Part shown: positions 8,275 through 17,629 of the stretch, piece after piece | How the letters are laid out: every line of letters begins with the position of its first letter | Numbering within the stretch: position 1 is the first letter of the stretch | Assembly (NCBI GenBank): GCA_947499935.1 | Contig: CANMQH010000003.1 | Coordinates: 186,001 to 250,000, forward strand | Length of the DNA stretch: 64,000 nucleotides | Direction of reading: 5' to 3' | From: an uncultured Algibacter sp. | GTDB lineage: Bacteria; Bacteroidota; Bacteroidia; Flavobacteriales; Flavobacteriaceae | Notes under the pieces: generated by a model | Databases searched by the model: none | What the model was told of the DNA's origin: nothing | The model's input: only the letters and a program-made list of their open reading frames with translations | Made by a program: the position numbers and the translations under genes

Positions 8275-9102
8275 ATGGAAACTACAACAGAACTAAAAGA
8301 CAAAATAACAGAGTCTATAGCTGCCATTTTGCCAGAAATAGCTGGCGTATTACTAAAAATATTAATTGTAATTATAGTCCTATTTATAGGCTGGTTAGTA
8401 ACTAAATTGGTTGTTAAAATAGTTACTAAAGCGCTAAAACTTGCTAAAATAGATAAACTAAACGATATGATTAATGATATTGAAATTGTTGAGGGTAAAA
8501 AACTCAATATTAATATTATTAAAGTTATCTCTAAGTTTGTAAAATGGATTATGTATATCATGCTATTAATTATTGTAGCAGATATTTTAAATTTAACCAT
8601 GATTACAGCCCAAATAAGTGATTTATTAGGGTATTTGCCTAAATTATTTACGGCATTAGTGATTTTTACAATAGGGTTGTTATTAGCTAATCTTATCAAA
8701 AAAGGCTTAAAATCCTTTTTTGATTCTATGGATTTATCTGGAGGTAAAATTATAAGTCAGATTGTTTTCTTTATCATTTTAGTTTTTATTACTATCACGG
8801 CTTTAAATGTAGCTGGTATAGATACCGCTATTATAACGGGTAATATTACCATGATTTTAGCCGCTTTCTTGTTAGCTTTTGCCCTTGCCTTTGGTTTTGG
8901 AGCTCAAAAAGTAGTGGGTGAGGTGTTAAAAACATTTTACGCTAGAAAGTTATACGAGATAGGCCAAACGATAAGTTTTAATGATGTTATTGGAGAAGTA
9001 GAAGCTATAAATAGCATTTCGGTAACATTAAAAACCAAAGACGGTAAGTTAATTGTACCTATTAAAGATATTGTAGATAATCAGGTTAAGGTTGAAGAAT
9101 AA
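8275..9102 (+). CDS. Small mechanosensitive channel (MscS family)
   Basis: Inner-membrane channel of the MscS type, 275 residues, which would relieve turgor on osmotic downshock. About five hydrophobic helices lie between residues 25 and 205. The pore-proximal glycine/alanine-rich stretch (ALAFGFGAQKVVGEVL) precedes a small beta domain (QTISFNDVIGEVEAI). It closely follows the sigma factor and the 56-residue gene. A strong hairpin terminator lies 28 bp downstream. The usual C-terminal alpha/beta vestibule is missing or very short, as in the shortest MscS homologues. Confidence 0.85.
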   Translation: METTTELKDKITESIAAILPEIAGVLLKILIVIIVLFIGWLVTKLVVKIVTKALKLAKIDKLNDMINDIEIVEGKKLNINIIKVISKFVKWIMYIMLLIIVADILNLTMITAQISDLLGYLPKLFTALVIFTIGLLLANLIKKGLKSFFDSMDLSGGKIISQIVFFIILVFITITALNVAGIDTAIITGNITMILAAFLLAFALAFGFGAQKVVGEVLKTFYARKLYEIGQTISFNDVIGEVEAINSISVTLKTKDGKLIVPIKDIVDNQVKVEE

Positions 9103-9130
9103 TTATTATATGTAGAAAAAAATAAAGTTT

Positions 9131-9171
9131 AAGAAACCCTTTTTCAATTTATTGAAAAGGGGTTTCTTGTA
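9131..9171. terminator. Bidirectional terminator between convergent genes
   Basis: A 17-bp stem (9131-9147 with 9152-9168, one G-T pair) and 4-nt loop lie between the MscS gene and the convergent DUF4349 gene. T-rich tracts flank it on both strands. Confidence 0.8.
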
Positions 9172-9201
9172 AAATAAACGTTCTAAGTATAGATTACGCT
9201 A

Positions 9202-10074
9202 CTATTTTTTATTCTTTAAACGCTTTTTTATTAGAACAAAAACAATAATACCAATAATGATTAATGGCCATACATAAATGAGTCCAATAAATATATATTC
9301 TAAAGATTTCCAACCTGCGGATAGGCCATCAGTAATTTTAGACCAAAAGGATTTGTTATACGTTTTAGGTTCTTCTTTATAATCTACAGTTTCGTACAAA
9401 TCAATCTGGATAGTACTATAAGAGACCTTGTTGGTTAAATAATTTAAACGCCCTTGTGAGGCTTCAATATCTTCTTGAATAATGCGTAACTTATCTTCGG
9501 TAGCTAAAATATCTTCAACAGTTTTTGCGTTTTTACGCAAAATAGTTTCGTAGCGTTTTTTTACTTCAAGCTTGGTGTTTAATCGGGTTTGTATATCTAA
9601 ATATTCTTCAGTAACATCTTGTGTTGTAATATTTTCGTAATCTATAAATTCAGAAAAAATACTTATAGAATCCATTACAGCATCAAAATATTGTTCGGGT
9701 ACCTTAATAGTAAATCTATTTTCTTTTTTATATAAATTGTTTTCAAACCTCAAATCTGAGATATAAGCATTGTATTTATAAGCAATCTGTTTAATTTGAT
9801 GGGTTGCAATCTTAATATTTTTAACCTTATACTTAGCTTGGGCAGATTTAATTATTTTAAGATTTTTTGGAATTACATTAACAGATGCATTATTACTCAA
9901 TATGTTTTTTTGGCTTTGATCAGTTGATACAGATTCAAAATTCTCGTTAATTTCAGCAGTTTTAACAGAAATTTGTTCTTTATAATTTTGCCGTTGGTTA
10001 CATGCTATACATGTAAATAGAATGAAATTAATAATAGAAAATTTAAATAGAATTTTTAATGACTTTGCTTTCAT
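9202..10074 (-). CDS. DUF4349 domain-containing lipoprotein
   Basis: 290 residues with a lipobox (FTCIAC, Cys25), a DUF4349 region over about 60-235, and a C-terminal membrane helix (about 260-282) followed by lysines. The middle contains charged heptad-like helices (about 150-215) that may form a coiled coil, then VSYSTIQIDLYE, typical of DUF4349. Function is unknown; proteins of this family sit in the cell envelope. The 129-bp region upstream holds a phased operator-like array shared with the divergent gene at 10204. Confidence 0.75.
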   Translation of the reverse strand: MKAKSLKILFKFSIINFILFTCIACNQRQNYKEQISVKTAEINENFESVSTDQSQKNILSNNASVNVIPKNLKIIKSAQAKYKVKNIKIATHQIKQIAYKYNAYISDLRFENNLYKKENRFTIKVPEQYFDAVMDSISIFSEFIDYENITTQDVTEEYLDIQTRLNTKLEVKKRYETILRKNAKTVEDILATEDKLRIIQEDIEASQGRLNYLTNKVSYSTIQIDLYETVDYKEEPKTYNKSFWSKITDGLSAGWKSLEYIFIGLIYVWPLIIIGIIVFVLIKKRLKNKK

Positions 10075-10118
10075 AATTTTATATTTTTAAAGATTATGAG
10101 CAAACATATCGCTACATT

Positions 10119-10169
10119 GTAAAATGGCGCTGTAAAACACTTGTAAAGCGTTTGTAAAACGTTTTACAA
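10119..10169. promoter_or_regulatory. Phased TGTAAA array with 18-bp palindrome between divergent genes
   Basis: TGTAAA(A/G) occurs at 10119, 10131, 10142 and 10153, spaced 12, 11 and 11 bp, about one helical turn. The last copy is the left half of a perfect palindrome (10152-10169, TTGTAAAACGTTTTACAA). Its position between the divergent genes at 10074 and 10204 suggests cooperative operator sites. The binding protein is unknown. Confidence 0.55.
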
Positions 10170-10203
10170 TTTATAATTAACTGATTTTCAATATTTTTTA
10201 AGA

Positions 10204-11100
10204 TTGGCAGAACACGATATTTATTTTTTTAATCTTTTAAAAAAAGCTGTAAAAGCAACTTTTTTGAAACATAACAGAGCTCCAATTTTAATTGAGGAAT
10301 GGAAAGGAGATGATATTGCGACTTTTCAAGAAGATTTATTAACTAAAGTAAAAGCACGAGTTAGCGAAAAATGGTTTTACACTTATTTTAAAAACGAAGC
10401 CAATAAATTACCTAGAATAGATATGCTTAATCTTTTAAGCGATTACGTTGGGTTTAAAGATTGGAATACGTTTAAAGCTAGTCATATTAAAGACGTTAAA
10501 AAGAAAAAAACGATTAATACTAAAATACTTTATGGTACAGTATTAATAAGCATAATAATTACGTCGCTTATATTTATTAATAGCACTAAAAATGAATTTC
10601 ATTTTTGTTTTGTAGACCATGCTAAAAATGCACCTATCACCAAGATACCTTTAGATATTAAAATATTACAAGATAATGAGTCGCCTTTATATTTTAAGAC
10701 AGATAGCTTGGGGTGTTTTACCTATCAATCTAAAAACGATTATATAAAACTTGTCGTTCAATCTCCTTATCATAAAACAGATACCATTATTAGGTTTATA
10801 GACTCTAATTCTAATAAAATTATAAAACTTTTGCCAGATGACTATGCGTTAATGCTCCGTTATTATACTAATGGTAATATTAAAGACTGGAAAAAACATA
10901 AAGAACAGCTTAATAATCTTATTGCAGATGATGCTCAAATTTATCAGATATTTGAAAATAATATTGGTATTGAGTTATTTTCTAAAAGTGATTTTATAAG
11001 ATTAATAACCATACCAACAAGTACTTTAAAGCGTATAGAAATTCTAGACAGGAAAACCATTAATGGGAAAATTGTGAAACTTAAATTTATTGTAAAATGA
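10204..11100 (+). CDS. Uncharacterised membrane-anchored protein
   Basis: 298 residues, probable TTG start at 10204; there is no better ATG near the conserved-looking N-terminus. About residues 1-100 are soluble and helical, resembling the N-terminal region of small Bacteroidota regulators (LLSDYVGFKDWNTF). A transmembrane helix follows (about 105-125, ILYGTVLISIIITSLIFI), then an outer domain with beta-rich text. The stop overlaps the next lipoprotein gene by 4 bp (ATGA). No known domain recognised. Coupling to a lipoprotein suggests an inner-to-outer envelope function; this is inference. Confidence 0.6.
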   Translation: MAEHDIYFFNLLKKAVKATFLKHNRAPILIEEWKGDDIATFQEDLLTKVKARVSEKWFYTYFKNEANKLPRIDMLNLLSDYVGFKDWNTFKASHIKDVKKKKTINTKILYGTVLISIIITSLIFINSTKNEFHFCFVDHAKNAPITKIPLDIKILQDNESPLYFKTDSLGCFTYQSKNDYIKLVVQSPYHKTDTIIRFIDSNSNKIIKLLPDDYALMLRYYTNGNIKDWKKHKEQLNNLIADDAQIYQIFENNIGIELFSKSDFIRLITIPTSTLKRIEILDRKTINGKIVKLKFIVK

Positions 11101-11576
11101 AAAACATAATATACATATTTTTTATTTTGATAATTGTTTCATGTAGTAACAATAAGAAAATGAAATCTGAAAATTCGGCTGTAGAATTTAAAGACGTAAT
11201 AACTGGTAATAAAACATTTGAATCTAATAAATTCGAAAACCTTTCTACGCAAAAGTTTAATGATTATATAGATTTATTAAAGCTGAAAGACAAGCATCCT
11301 GAGTTTAAAGCAGATATTATAGAGCAATTACAAAGTATTTCTAAAGACTCATTGATACATATAAGGGGTGCATCTAATTTTTTAGTTAAAAATATACGTC
11401 AAGAAAATGGGATAGAACATATTTCAGATTCTGTACAGAAAATAAAGCTGGTTTATGATGTTGTTTTGGATGGTCGAAAAATTGAAGATTCTGTTTTTGC
11501 TTTAATTACTACTAAGGTTATTGTTATAGATGATAAAGAAACGGTTTCTAATAAGGTAAAACTTTTAAAGGAATAA
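11097..11576 (+). CDS. Uncharacterised lipoprotein
   Basis: 159-residue protein with a short signal and lipobox (IIVSC, Cys16), then an acidic and lysine-rich mature part with no domain I recognise. The start codon lies inside the stop of the upstream membrane protein gene (ATGA overlap), so the two are translationally coupled. It converges on the Lrp regulator gene, with 8 bp between the stop codons and no clear terminator between them. Confidence 0.6.
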   Translation: MKNIIYIFFILIIVSCSNNKKMKSENSAVEFKDVITGNKTFESNKFENLSTQKFNDYIDLLKLKDKHPEFKADIIEQLQSISKDSLIHIRGASNFLVKNIRQENGIEHISDSVQKIKLVYDVVLDGRKIEDSVFALITTKVIVIDDKETVSNKVKLLKE

Positions 11577-11584
11577 AAAAACAA

Positions 11585-12070
11585 TTACAAAGGTAAGCCA
11601 TAACTATGCTTAATAACACCTAGCACAAAGGTACTGTGTGCGCTTCCAATATTTTTAATCAACCCTAATTTATTGATTACAAAATCTTGATAATCTTTCA
11701 TGTCTTTAATTATGATCTTTAGTAAAAAATCATAATCTCCAGAAATATTATAACACTCCGTAACTTGCTTTATAGAGATAATGTCTTTTACAAATTGATT
11801 ACCAATAGATTTGGTGTGTTCTTTAAGTGTAATATTACAAAACACCGTTAACGATTTGCCTAGTTTTTCAGCATCTAAAATGGCGACATATTTAGTAATA
11901 CATCCTGAGTTTTCTAATTTTTTTATTCTTTCGTATACAGGTGTAGTCGATAAATTTACTCGACTAGCAATCTCTTTAATACTCAGATTTGAATTTGCTT
12001 GAAGAATATTTAATAGTTTCCAATCGGTAGTATCTAAATTTTGAAAAGAAAAATCGCCTGTATTTATCAT
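11585..12070 (-). CDS. Lrp/AsnC family transcriptional regulator
   Basis: 161 residues: N-terminal winged helix-turn-helix (about 14-65, TTDWKLLNILQAN and IKEIASRVNLS) and a C-terminal RAM ligand-binding domain (about 75-155). Lrp proteins bind amino acids and form octamers on DNA. It is transcribed divergently from metE with 132 bp between, so methionine or another amino acid may be its effector; that is inferred from position. The spacer contains a direct repeat TTAAATAT at 12111 and 12121 that could be a binding site. Confidence 0.85.
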   Translation of the reverse strand: MINTGDFSFQNLDTTDWKLLNILQANSNLSIKEIASRVNLSTTPVYERIKKLENSGCITKYVAILDAEKLGKSLTVFCNITLKEHTKSIGNQFVKDIISIKQVTECYNISGDYDFLLKIIIKDMKDYQDFVINKLGLIKNIGSAHSTFVLGVIKHSYGLPL

Positions 12071-12202
12071 AAAATCTTATAGGTTTTAGTGTGATATACT
12101 TTTATAATGTTTAAATATAGTTAAATATTCTAATTTTTAATTATTATTAAGATTAATAGCCTTTAATAGTGATATTTGTAGGGTAATTAAACTTATTATT
12201 TT

Positions 12203-14515
12203 ATGAAAACTACAGTATTAGGATATCCAAGAATTGGAGAGCAAAGAGCATTAAAAAAAGCCATAGAAAGTTATTGGAAAGGTGACGTTGATAAGAATGA
12301 ATTATTATCCGTTTGTTCAGAAATTAAAAAGAAAAATTGGCTAAATCAAAACCAAGTAGGCATCGATTTAATTCCTAGCAATGATTTTTCATTGTATGAT
12401 CATGTTTTAGATATGAGTATCATGCTAGGTTGTATTCCAGAACGATTTGTAGAAGATCAACTCGAAGATTTAGAGTTGTATTTCGCCATGGCAAGAGGAG
12501 TTCAAAAAGATGGGTTAGATATAACCGCCTTAGAGCTTACCAAATGGTTTGATACCAATTACCATTATTTAGTGCCAGAGTTTAAAACTAATACAACGTT
12601 TAAGCTAAATGCCAAAAAAATCATTGAAGATTATAAAGAAGCCTTAGCACTGGGTATAAAAACAAAACCTGTTATTATAGGTCCAGTAACGTATTTGCTT
12701 TTAGGAAAAGAAAAAGAAACTAATTTTAATAGATTAGAACTCATTGATGATTTAATCCCTGTTTATATAGAGTTATTAACCAAACTTGATGCTTTGGGTG
12801 TGGATTATATCCAGATAGATGAACCCATTTTGGCTACCGATTTATCAGACAATCAAAAAATAGCAATCGTTAAAACCTATCAAAAATTTAATGAATGTCA
12901 GTTTAACTTTAAAATTATATTAGCCAATTATTTTGATTGTTTTGGAGATAATTTAGACCTCGCACTAAGTTTACCTGTAGATGTTCTTCATTTAGATTTG
13001 GTAAGGTGTCCATTGCAATTGGATGATATTTTAAATCATGATAAATTAAACCCTAAAACCATATTATCATTAGGATTGGTCGATGGAAGAAACGTTTGGA
13101 AAAACGATTTTTTAAGCACTCTAATATTTGTAGATAAAGCTTTTAGTAAATTAGGTAAAGAACGGGTTTGGATAGCGTCTTCTTGTTCTTTATTGCATGC
13201 GCCATATGATTTAGATTTAGAAACAAATGAAAAAACATTGCCAAATGCCGTTAAACAATGGTTGGCTTTTTCTAAGCAAAAGCTTAAAGAAATAGCAATG
13301 CTTAGAGATTTGTCTTTAAAACAATTAAATGATGAAACGAACATAGTTTTTGAGGAAAATAAAAAGGCAATTCAAAATAAAAAGTCATCAGGTTTAATAC
13401 ATAACAGATTGGTGAGTGAGCGCATAGCTAATTTAAAAGATAGTGATAGCCAACGCTCATCCATATTTTTAGACAGGCAGAACACTCAAAAGGAAAAATT
13501 AAAACTTCCTTTATTTCCAACGACAACTATTGGCTCATTTCCACAAACTAAAACGGTTAGAAGTTGGCGTTCTAAATTAAAAAAAGGACTATTAACCCAA
13601 ACGGAATATGATAAATTGGTAGGCGAGGAAACCAAAGCGGTTATTAAATTTCAAGATGATGTAGGTCTAGATGTATTAGTACATGGTGAGTTTGAAAGAA
13701 ATGATATGGTAGAGTATTTTGGCGAATTGTTAGAAGGTTTCGCATTTACTAACTTTGGTTGGGTGCAGAGTTACGGAACGCGATGTGTAAAGCCACCCAT
13801 AATTTTTGGGGATGTATATAGACCAAAACCTATGACCGTAAAATGGTCTTTATTTGCTCAATCCTTATCTCAAAAATTTGTAAAAGGCATGCTAACAGGG
13901 CCTGTTACTATTTTGCAATGGTCGTTTGTTAGAAACGATCAGCCCAGATCTACAACATGTAACCAGATTGCATTAGCGATTAGAGACGAAGTTTTAGATT
14001 TAGAAAATGCAGGTATTAAAATTATTCAAATTGACGAACCAGCAATTCGAGAAGGCTTACCATTACGACAAGCCGAATGGAAACATTATTTAGATTGGGC
14101 AGTTAAGGCATTTAGAATTTCTTCTAGTGGTGTAAAAGACGAAACGCAAATTCATACGCACATGTGCTATTCAGAATTTAATGATATTATTTCTAGCATT
14201 GCCGATATGGATGCCGATGTTATTACCATAGAAACGTCTAGATCCGAAATGGAATTATTAAATGCCTTTGTAGATTTTAAATATCCAAACGAAATTGGGC
14301 CAGGTGTTTACGATATTCATTCTCCAAGAATACCTACAGAGGCAGAAATAGAATCTCTTTTAATAAAAGCATCTAAATTACTTCCTGTAAAAAATATATG
14401 GGTTAACCCAGACTGCGGCCTAAAAACAAGAGATTGGCCAGAAACAAAAATAGCGCTAGAGCGTTTAGTAAATTCTGCAAAAAAAATGAGAGAAGAATTA
14501 AGCGTACTTCATTAA
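12203..14515 (+). CDS. metE: Cobalamin-independent methionine synthase
   Basis: 5-methyltetrahydropteroyltriglutamate-homocysteine methyltransferase, which makes the last step of methionine synthesis without B12. At 770 residues it has the usual two-barrel form: an N-terminal domain (about 1-340) and a C-terminal catalytic domain (about 430-765). The four zinc ligands of the family are all found at a constant offset from the E. coli enzyme: His653, Cys655, Glu677 and Cys738. Divergent from an Lrp gene that probably regulates it. A terminator follows 28 bp downstream. I see no SAM riboswitch in the 132-bp leader. Confidence 0.97.
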   Translation: MKTTVLGYPRIGEQRALKKAIESYWKGDVDKNELLSVCSEIKKKNWLNQNQVGIDLIPSNDFSLYDHVLDMSIMLGCIPERFVEDQLEDLELYFAMARGVQKDGLDITALELTKWFDTNYHYLVPEFKTNTTFKLNAKKIIEDYKEALALGIKTKPVIIGPVTYLLLGKEKETNFNRLELIDDLIPVYIELLTKLDALGVDYIQIDEPILATDLSDNQKIAIVKTYQKFNECQFNFKIILANYFDCFGDNLDLALSLPVDVLHLDLVRCPLQLDDILNHDKLNPKTILSLGLVDGRNVWKNDFLSTLIFVDKAFSKLGKERVWIASSCSLLHAPYDLDLETNEKTLPNAVKQWLAFSKQKLKEIAMLRDLSLKQLNDETNIVFEENKKAIQNKKSSGLIHNRLVSERIANLKDSDSQRSSIFLDRQNTQKEKLKLPLFPTTTIGSFPQTKTVRSWRSKLKKGLLTQTEYDKLVGEETKAVIKFQDDVGLDVLVHGEFERNDMVEYFGELLEGFAFTNFGWVQSYGTRCVKPPIIFGDVYRPKPMTVKWSLFAQSLSQKFVKGMLTGPVTILQWSFVRNDQPRSTTCNQIALAIRDEVLDLENAGIKIIQIDEPAIREGLPLRQAEWKHYLDWAVKAFRISSSGVKDETQIHTHMCYSEFNDIISSIADMDADVITIETSRSEMELLNAFVDFKYPNEIGPGVYDIHSPRIPTEAEIESLLIKASKLLPVKNIWVNPDCGLKTRDWPETKIALERLVNSAKKMREELSVLH

Positions 14516-14543
14516 TATATCTTTTTTAAGGTTATAAATTATG

Positions 14544-14573
14544 GCGGTTTGTATTTATATAAACCGCTTTTTT
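14544..14573 (+). terminator. Terminator downstream of metE
   Basis: A 7-bp GC-rich stem (14544-14550 with 14561-14567) and 10-nt loop are followed by six T. Confidence 0.75.
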
Positions 14574-14695
14574 ATGTACTATATTTAAATAAATAGAATG
14601 TGTCTTTTTTTGCGTATTATTTTGAATTGTAGAAATTTTATTATTATTTGTATAATGATTTTCTTTAAATTTGATAGCAATAACCTACGGAACAT

Positions 14696-15397
14696 ATGAG
14701 CATACAAGCAAAACTGCTTATAGATGATATAGAGGTAAACGTACTTCGCTTTCATCTAGAATTTAATCAACAATCAGACATTAATGGGCGTCCTTTAACA
14801 AAACCTGTGTTTAATGGTTTAAGCATAATTATAGAAACACGCAAAGATTTAGATTTTACAGATTGGGCAACCGCACCTAACCAAACAAAGCAACTAGAAT
14901 TGCATATTACCCCAAGAGTTTTAGGCAGTAAAACCAGAAAACTATATTTTTATGACTGCCATTTACTACATTGGAAAAATAATTTTAGAGCGTTAGGTAA
15001 ACAACCCATGAGTGAAAAACTGAGCATTAGTTGTGGTGGTGTAAAAGATTCTCAATTTGGTGCAGAATATTCGGCACATTGGAGAGTAACCTATCCATCT
15101 AATAATGTTGTAGCAACAACTATAAATCGTAATGAGAAGAAAATAACCAAATACTACTTAACCAATACAGATGGTGATAAAATTGATGATTATAAAAAAG
15201 ACGACATCATCATAGTAAACATAGAAACCAAAAACCGTATTGGAGATAGTGTAACTATTAATTTAAACGATGCTGAATACGATTTTGAATATAATGGAAA
15301 TTCAATACTCAATGATACACTCAAAGATATTCCAATTGATAACGATTTAGAGCAAATAGAACTAAAGGTGGTTGAACAAAAACAGCAAACCTCATGA
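14696..15397 (+). CDS. tssD: Type VI secretion tube protein TssD (Hcp-like) with C-terminal extension
   Basis: Hcp-like tube subunit of the Bacteroidota type VI secretion system. Residues about 1-145 match the TssD pattern (MSIQAKLLIDDIE, DINGRPLTKP, LYFYDCHLLHW, CGGVKD). About 85 extra residues, acidic and lysine-rich, follow the usual tube domain and may carry or adapt cargo. The stop overlaps the start of the next gene by 4 bp (ATGA), coupling tube and putative effector. No other secretion core genes (tssB/C, ClpV, baseplate) are in this window, so this is an orphan hcp cargo locus. Family assignment is firm; the cargo role of the tail is inferred. Confidence 0.8.
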   Translation: MSIQAKLLIDDIEVNVLRFHLEFNQQSDINGRPLTKPVFNGLSIIIETRKDLDFTDWATAPNQTKQLELHITPRVLGSKTRKLYFYDCHLLHWKNNFRALGKQPMSEKLSISCGGVKDSQFGAEYSAHWRVTYPSNNVVATTINRNEKKITKYYLTNTDGDKIDDYKKDDIIIVNIETKNRIGDSVTINLNDAEYDFEYNGNSILNDTLKDIPIDNDLEQIELKVVEQKQQTS

Positions 15398-17025
15398 AAA
15401 GAACAACGTTTAAAATAACCTTTGAAAACGGAGAAACAAGGTCTGCTACATTAAAACCAAAATTTCCCGCAAAATATATAGCAACCGTATCACCCAAAGA
15501 TGCCCAAGACCCAACTAAATTTAAAGGCGATTATGGTATAGATTGGTGCGATATGGATACTAGTTTTTCTAAAATAGAAAAATTTCAAAATACAAAGGCT
15601 ACAGATATTAGCCATGAATTAGTAGAAGCCACGAGCCAGTTTAAAAGTGGTGGTACTCATGCCGAGAAGCAAGCGCTATTAAAAAAAATGTATGAGATAG
15701 ATAAATACCAAGGCAAAGATTACCCCCTTACATGGATTAATCTGCCCCAAGGTAAAACGGTAACTCTAAATATTAAAACACACATAATAAGTGGAGATGA
15801 TGAAGACACCGATTTTTTAACCATCGTAAAAAATGCTAACTTTGAGATAGCATACGATAAAAAGACCGATAAAGGCACTAACCCAGCCATTAAATTAGAT
15901 AAAATAAAGAAGAGAAAAAAGAAGGGTACAGATATAGAAATAACGGCACTTAACACCTTTGCCCAAACCGAATACATCATCATACAAGATTATAAAGGGG
16001 ACGACGTTGGAAAAATAGAAATGGCTCCTAATAATTTAGAAACACTTGATATAAAAATAATACCAGTAGTTTTTAAATCTACTCCAGTAACCGAGAAAAC
16101 AGAAGCACAAACCCTTTACGCAAGTGCAATTAATGGAGGGAAACTAATAGATACATTAAACAATAAAGCGTTAAGTCAAATAGGCATTACCTGTAGTATA
16201 GCACAAATAAAACCAGTGCCAGAATGTGTTGTTATAGACTTAAGCATAAATAATTGGAACCAGTTTTATAAAAAAGGCATATTTAAAGATTGGGAGTATC
16301 AAAATACGACTGCTAAACCTAGCATATCTATAGATGAAGATGGAGAAAAAAGCTACCATAGCAGCGATTTAAGTCCACGATTTCTACTAGACAAACTAGA
16401 AGATACGTATTTTGCCAAATATGGTAACGCCTATAAGGGAGCTATAGTTTTTGTAACAGATAAAGATTTTAACCTCCCCAACATGCAAGGATATTCGCAA
16501 ACAGACCCCATTAGAAGCCAAGGTACGGTTATCTTTAACTCGGGTTTAAACGATGTTTCGGTATTTGCTCACGAAATATCCCATATGCTTGGGTTAGAAC
16601 ATACTTTTTTTAAAGATGCTACGGAAACTACCAACACGAACGATAAACTAGGTGATTTACCAAAAGGTAAGGGCGTTAAAAGCATTGTGGATAGGAAGAA
16701 AGAAATTGAAGGGCTTATAAAACACTCACAAAACTATATTAAGAAAGAGCAGGAAGTCATAAAGAAAATAAAAGCTGATAATAAAGTGCTTTCACAAAGG
16801 AATTTGAACGATATTAAGGCCTCCGAAGAATCTATAAAAGATTCAAAGAAATCTATTGATAGGTACAAAGACGGATTAAGAAAAATAGATATAGCAAGAG
16901 TATGTAACTTTAAAGTAACCAAAACCAAAACGAAAAATTACATGGATTATATTAATGACAGAACTTACTTTGCAAAACATCAAGCTGAATTAGCAAGAAA
17001 AGAATGCAAAGATTTTTATAAATAA
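15394..17025 (+). CDS. Putative T6SS effector with metzincin-type zinc metallopeptidase domain
   Basis: 543 residues with no signal peptide. The zinc motif HEISHMLGLEH lies at residues 393-403 (three His ligands and catalytic Glu394). A candidate Met-turn, YMDY, is at 516-519. That gap is longer than in most metzincins because a lysine/glutamate-rich coiled coil (about 430-505) is inserted. The N-terminal half has no domain I know. It is coupled to TssD by a 4-bp overlap, and a lipoprotein gene follows 14 bp later, so it is best read as a secreted toxin loaded on the tube. Targets are unknown. A peptidoglycan amidase or a non-toxic secreted protease are alternatives. Confidence 0.7.
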   Translation: MKRTTFKITFENGETRSATLKPKFPAKYIATVSPKDAQDPTKFKGDYGIDWCDMDTSFSKIEKFQNTKATDISHELVEATSQFKSGGTHAEKQALLKKMYEIDKYQGKDYPLTWINLPQGKTVTLNIKTHIISGDDEDTDFLTIVKNANFEIAYDKKTDKGTNPAIKLDKIKKRKKKGTDIEITALNTFAQTEYIIIQDYKGDDVGKIEMAPNNLETLDIKIIPVVFKSTPVTEKTEAQTLYASAINGGKLIDTLNNKALSQIGITCSIAQIKPVPECVVIDLSINNWNQFYKKGIFKDWEYQNTTAKPSISIDEDGEKSYHSSDLSPRFLLDKLEDTYFAKYGNAYKGAIVFVTDKDFNLPNMQGYSQTDPIRSQGTVIFNSGLNDVSVFAHEISHMLGLEHTFFKDATETTNTNDKLGDLPKGKGVKSIVDRKKEIEGLIKHSQNYIKKEQEVIKKIKADNKVLSQRNLNDIKASEESIKDSKKSIDRYKDGLRKIDIARVCNFKVTKTKTKNYMDYINDRTYFAKHQAELARKECKDFYK

Positions 17026-17039
17026 ATACGTACATAATT

Positions 17040-17615
17040 ATGAAGTTTCTATGTATCACTATAAGTATTAAATGCCGAAAATTAATAAATTTAAGTTCAG
17101 TGTTGGTTCTACTGTTGACTATCATTTCTTGTGGTTCACAAAACAATATATTAAAACAAGAAAAACCTAAAGACTTAAAATATTTTGAAAGTTTCATATG
17201 GTCTAAAAATACGGATAGCGTTATCATAATTAACAAAAATAATCTAAGAAGAATCTATAAAAATACTGAAACAGGTAAAGACGTTTATTTTGATTTTTTG
17301 CGTAGTTATTCTATTCAATTAACAGCTATAAATCCAATTTCAAAAGAACTTTCTTTTTCGGAACGAGCTTATATTGCTGCTTATGTTGTAGAATATTTAT
17401 ATAAATGCCGAGAAAAGTTAGAAAAAGAAGACACTTATAAAGATTCAGATTTTGTCTACCGACTGTTGGTCCCTCGATACGCTAACAGATATAATAGAGA
17501 GTTAAAGGCAAATGATTATTATGGGCTTAAATTACTTAAAAAACATCATATAGAACATTATTTTCAATATCCCGAAGAAGATACAATACCATCAATAAAA
17601 AGGCGTAGTGATTAA
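17040..17615 (+). CDS. Lipoprotein, candidate immunity protein for the metallopeptidase effector
   Basis: 191 residues with a lipoprotein signal (LLTIISC, Cys31) and a small alpha-helical mature part. It starts 14 bp after the effector stop, the normal place of a cognate immunity gene. A paralogue at 17869-18432 shares almost the whole C-terminal part (ELKANDYYGLKLLKKHH is identical) but diverges in the N-terminal half. Periplasmic lipid anchoring fits protection against a toxin delivered to the envelope. No known immunity family recognised; the role is inferred from position and duplication. Confidence 0.65.
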   Translation: MKFLCITISIKCRKLINLSSVLVLLLTIISCGSQNNILKQEKPKDLKYFESFIWSKNTDSVIIINKNNLRRIYKNTETGKDVYFDFLRSYSIQLTAINPISKELSFSERAYIAAYVVEYLYKCREKLEKEDTYKDSDFVYRLLVPRYANRYNRELKANDYYGLKLLKKHHIEHYFQYPEEDTIPSIKRRSD

Positions 17616-17629
17616 TTAAACACATTTTT

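Noticed and set aside
8097..8699. 200-residue minus-strand frame
   Set aside because: Antisense to the 56-residue gene and the MscS channel gene; the plus-strand genes are recognisable.
12071..12202. SAM or cobalamin riboswitch upstream of metE
   Set aside because: The 132-bp leader shows no conserved riboswitch core or terminator; Lrp control is more likely.
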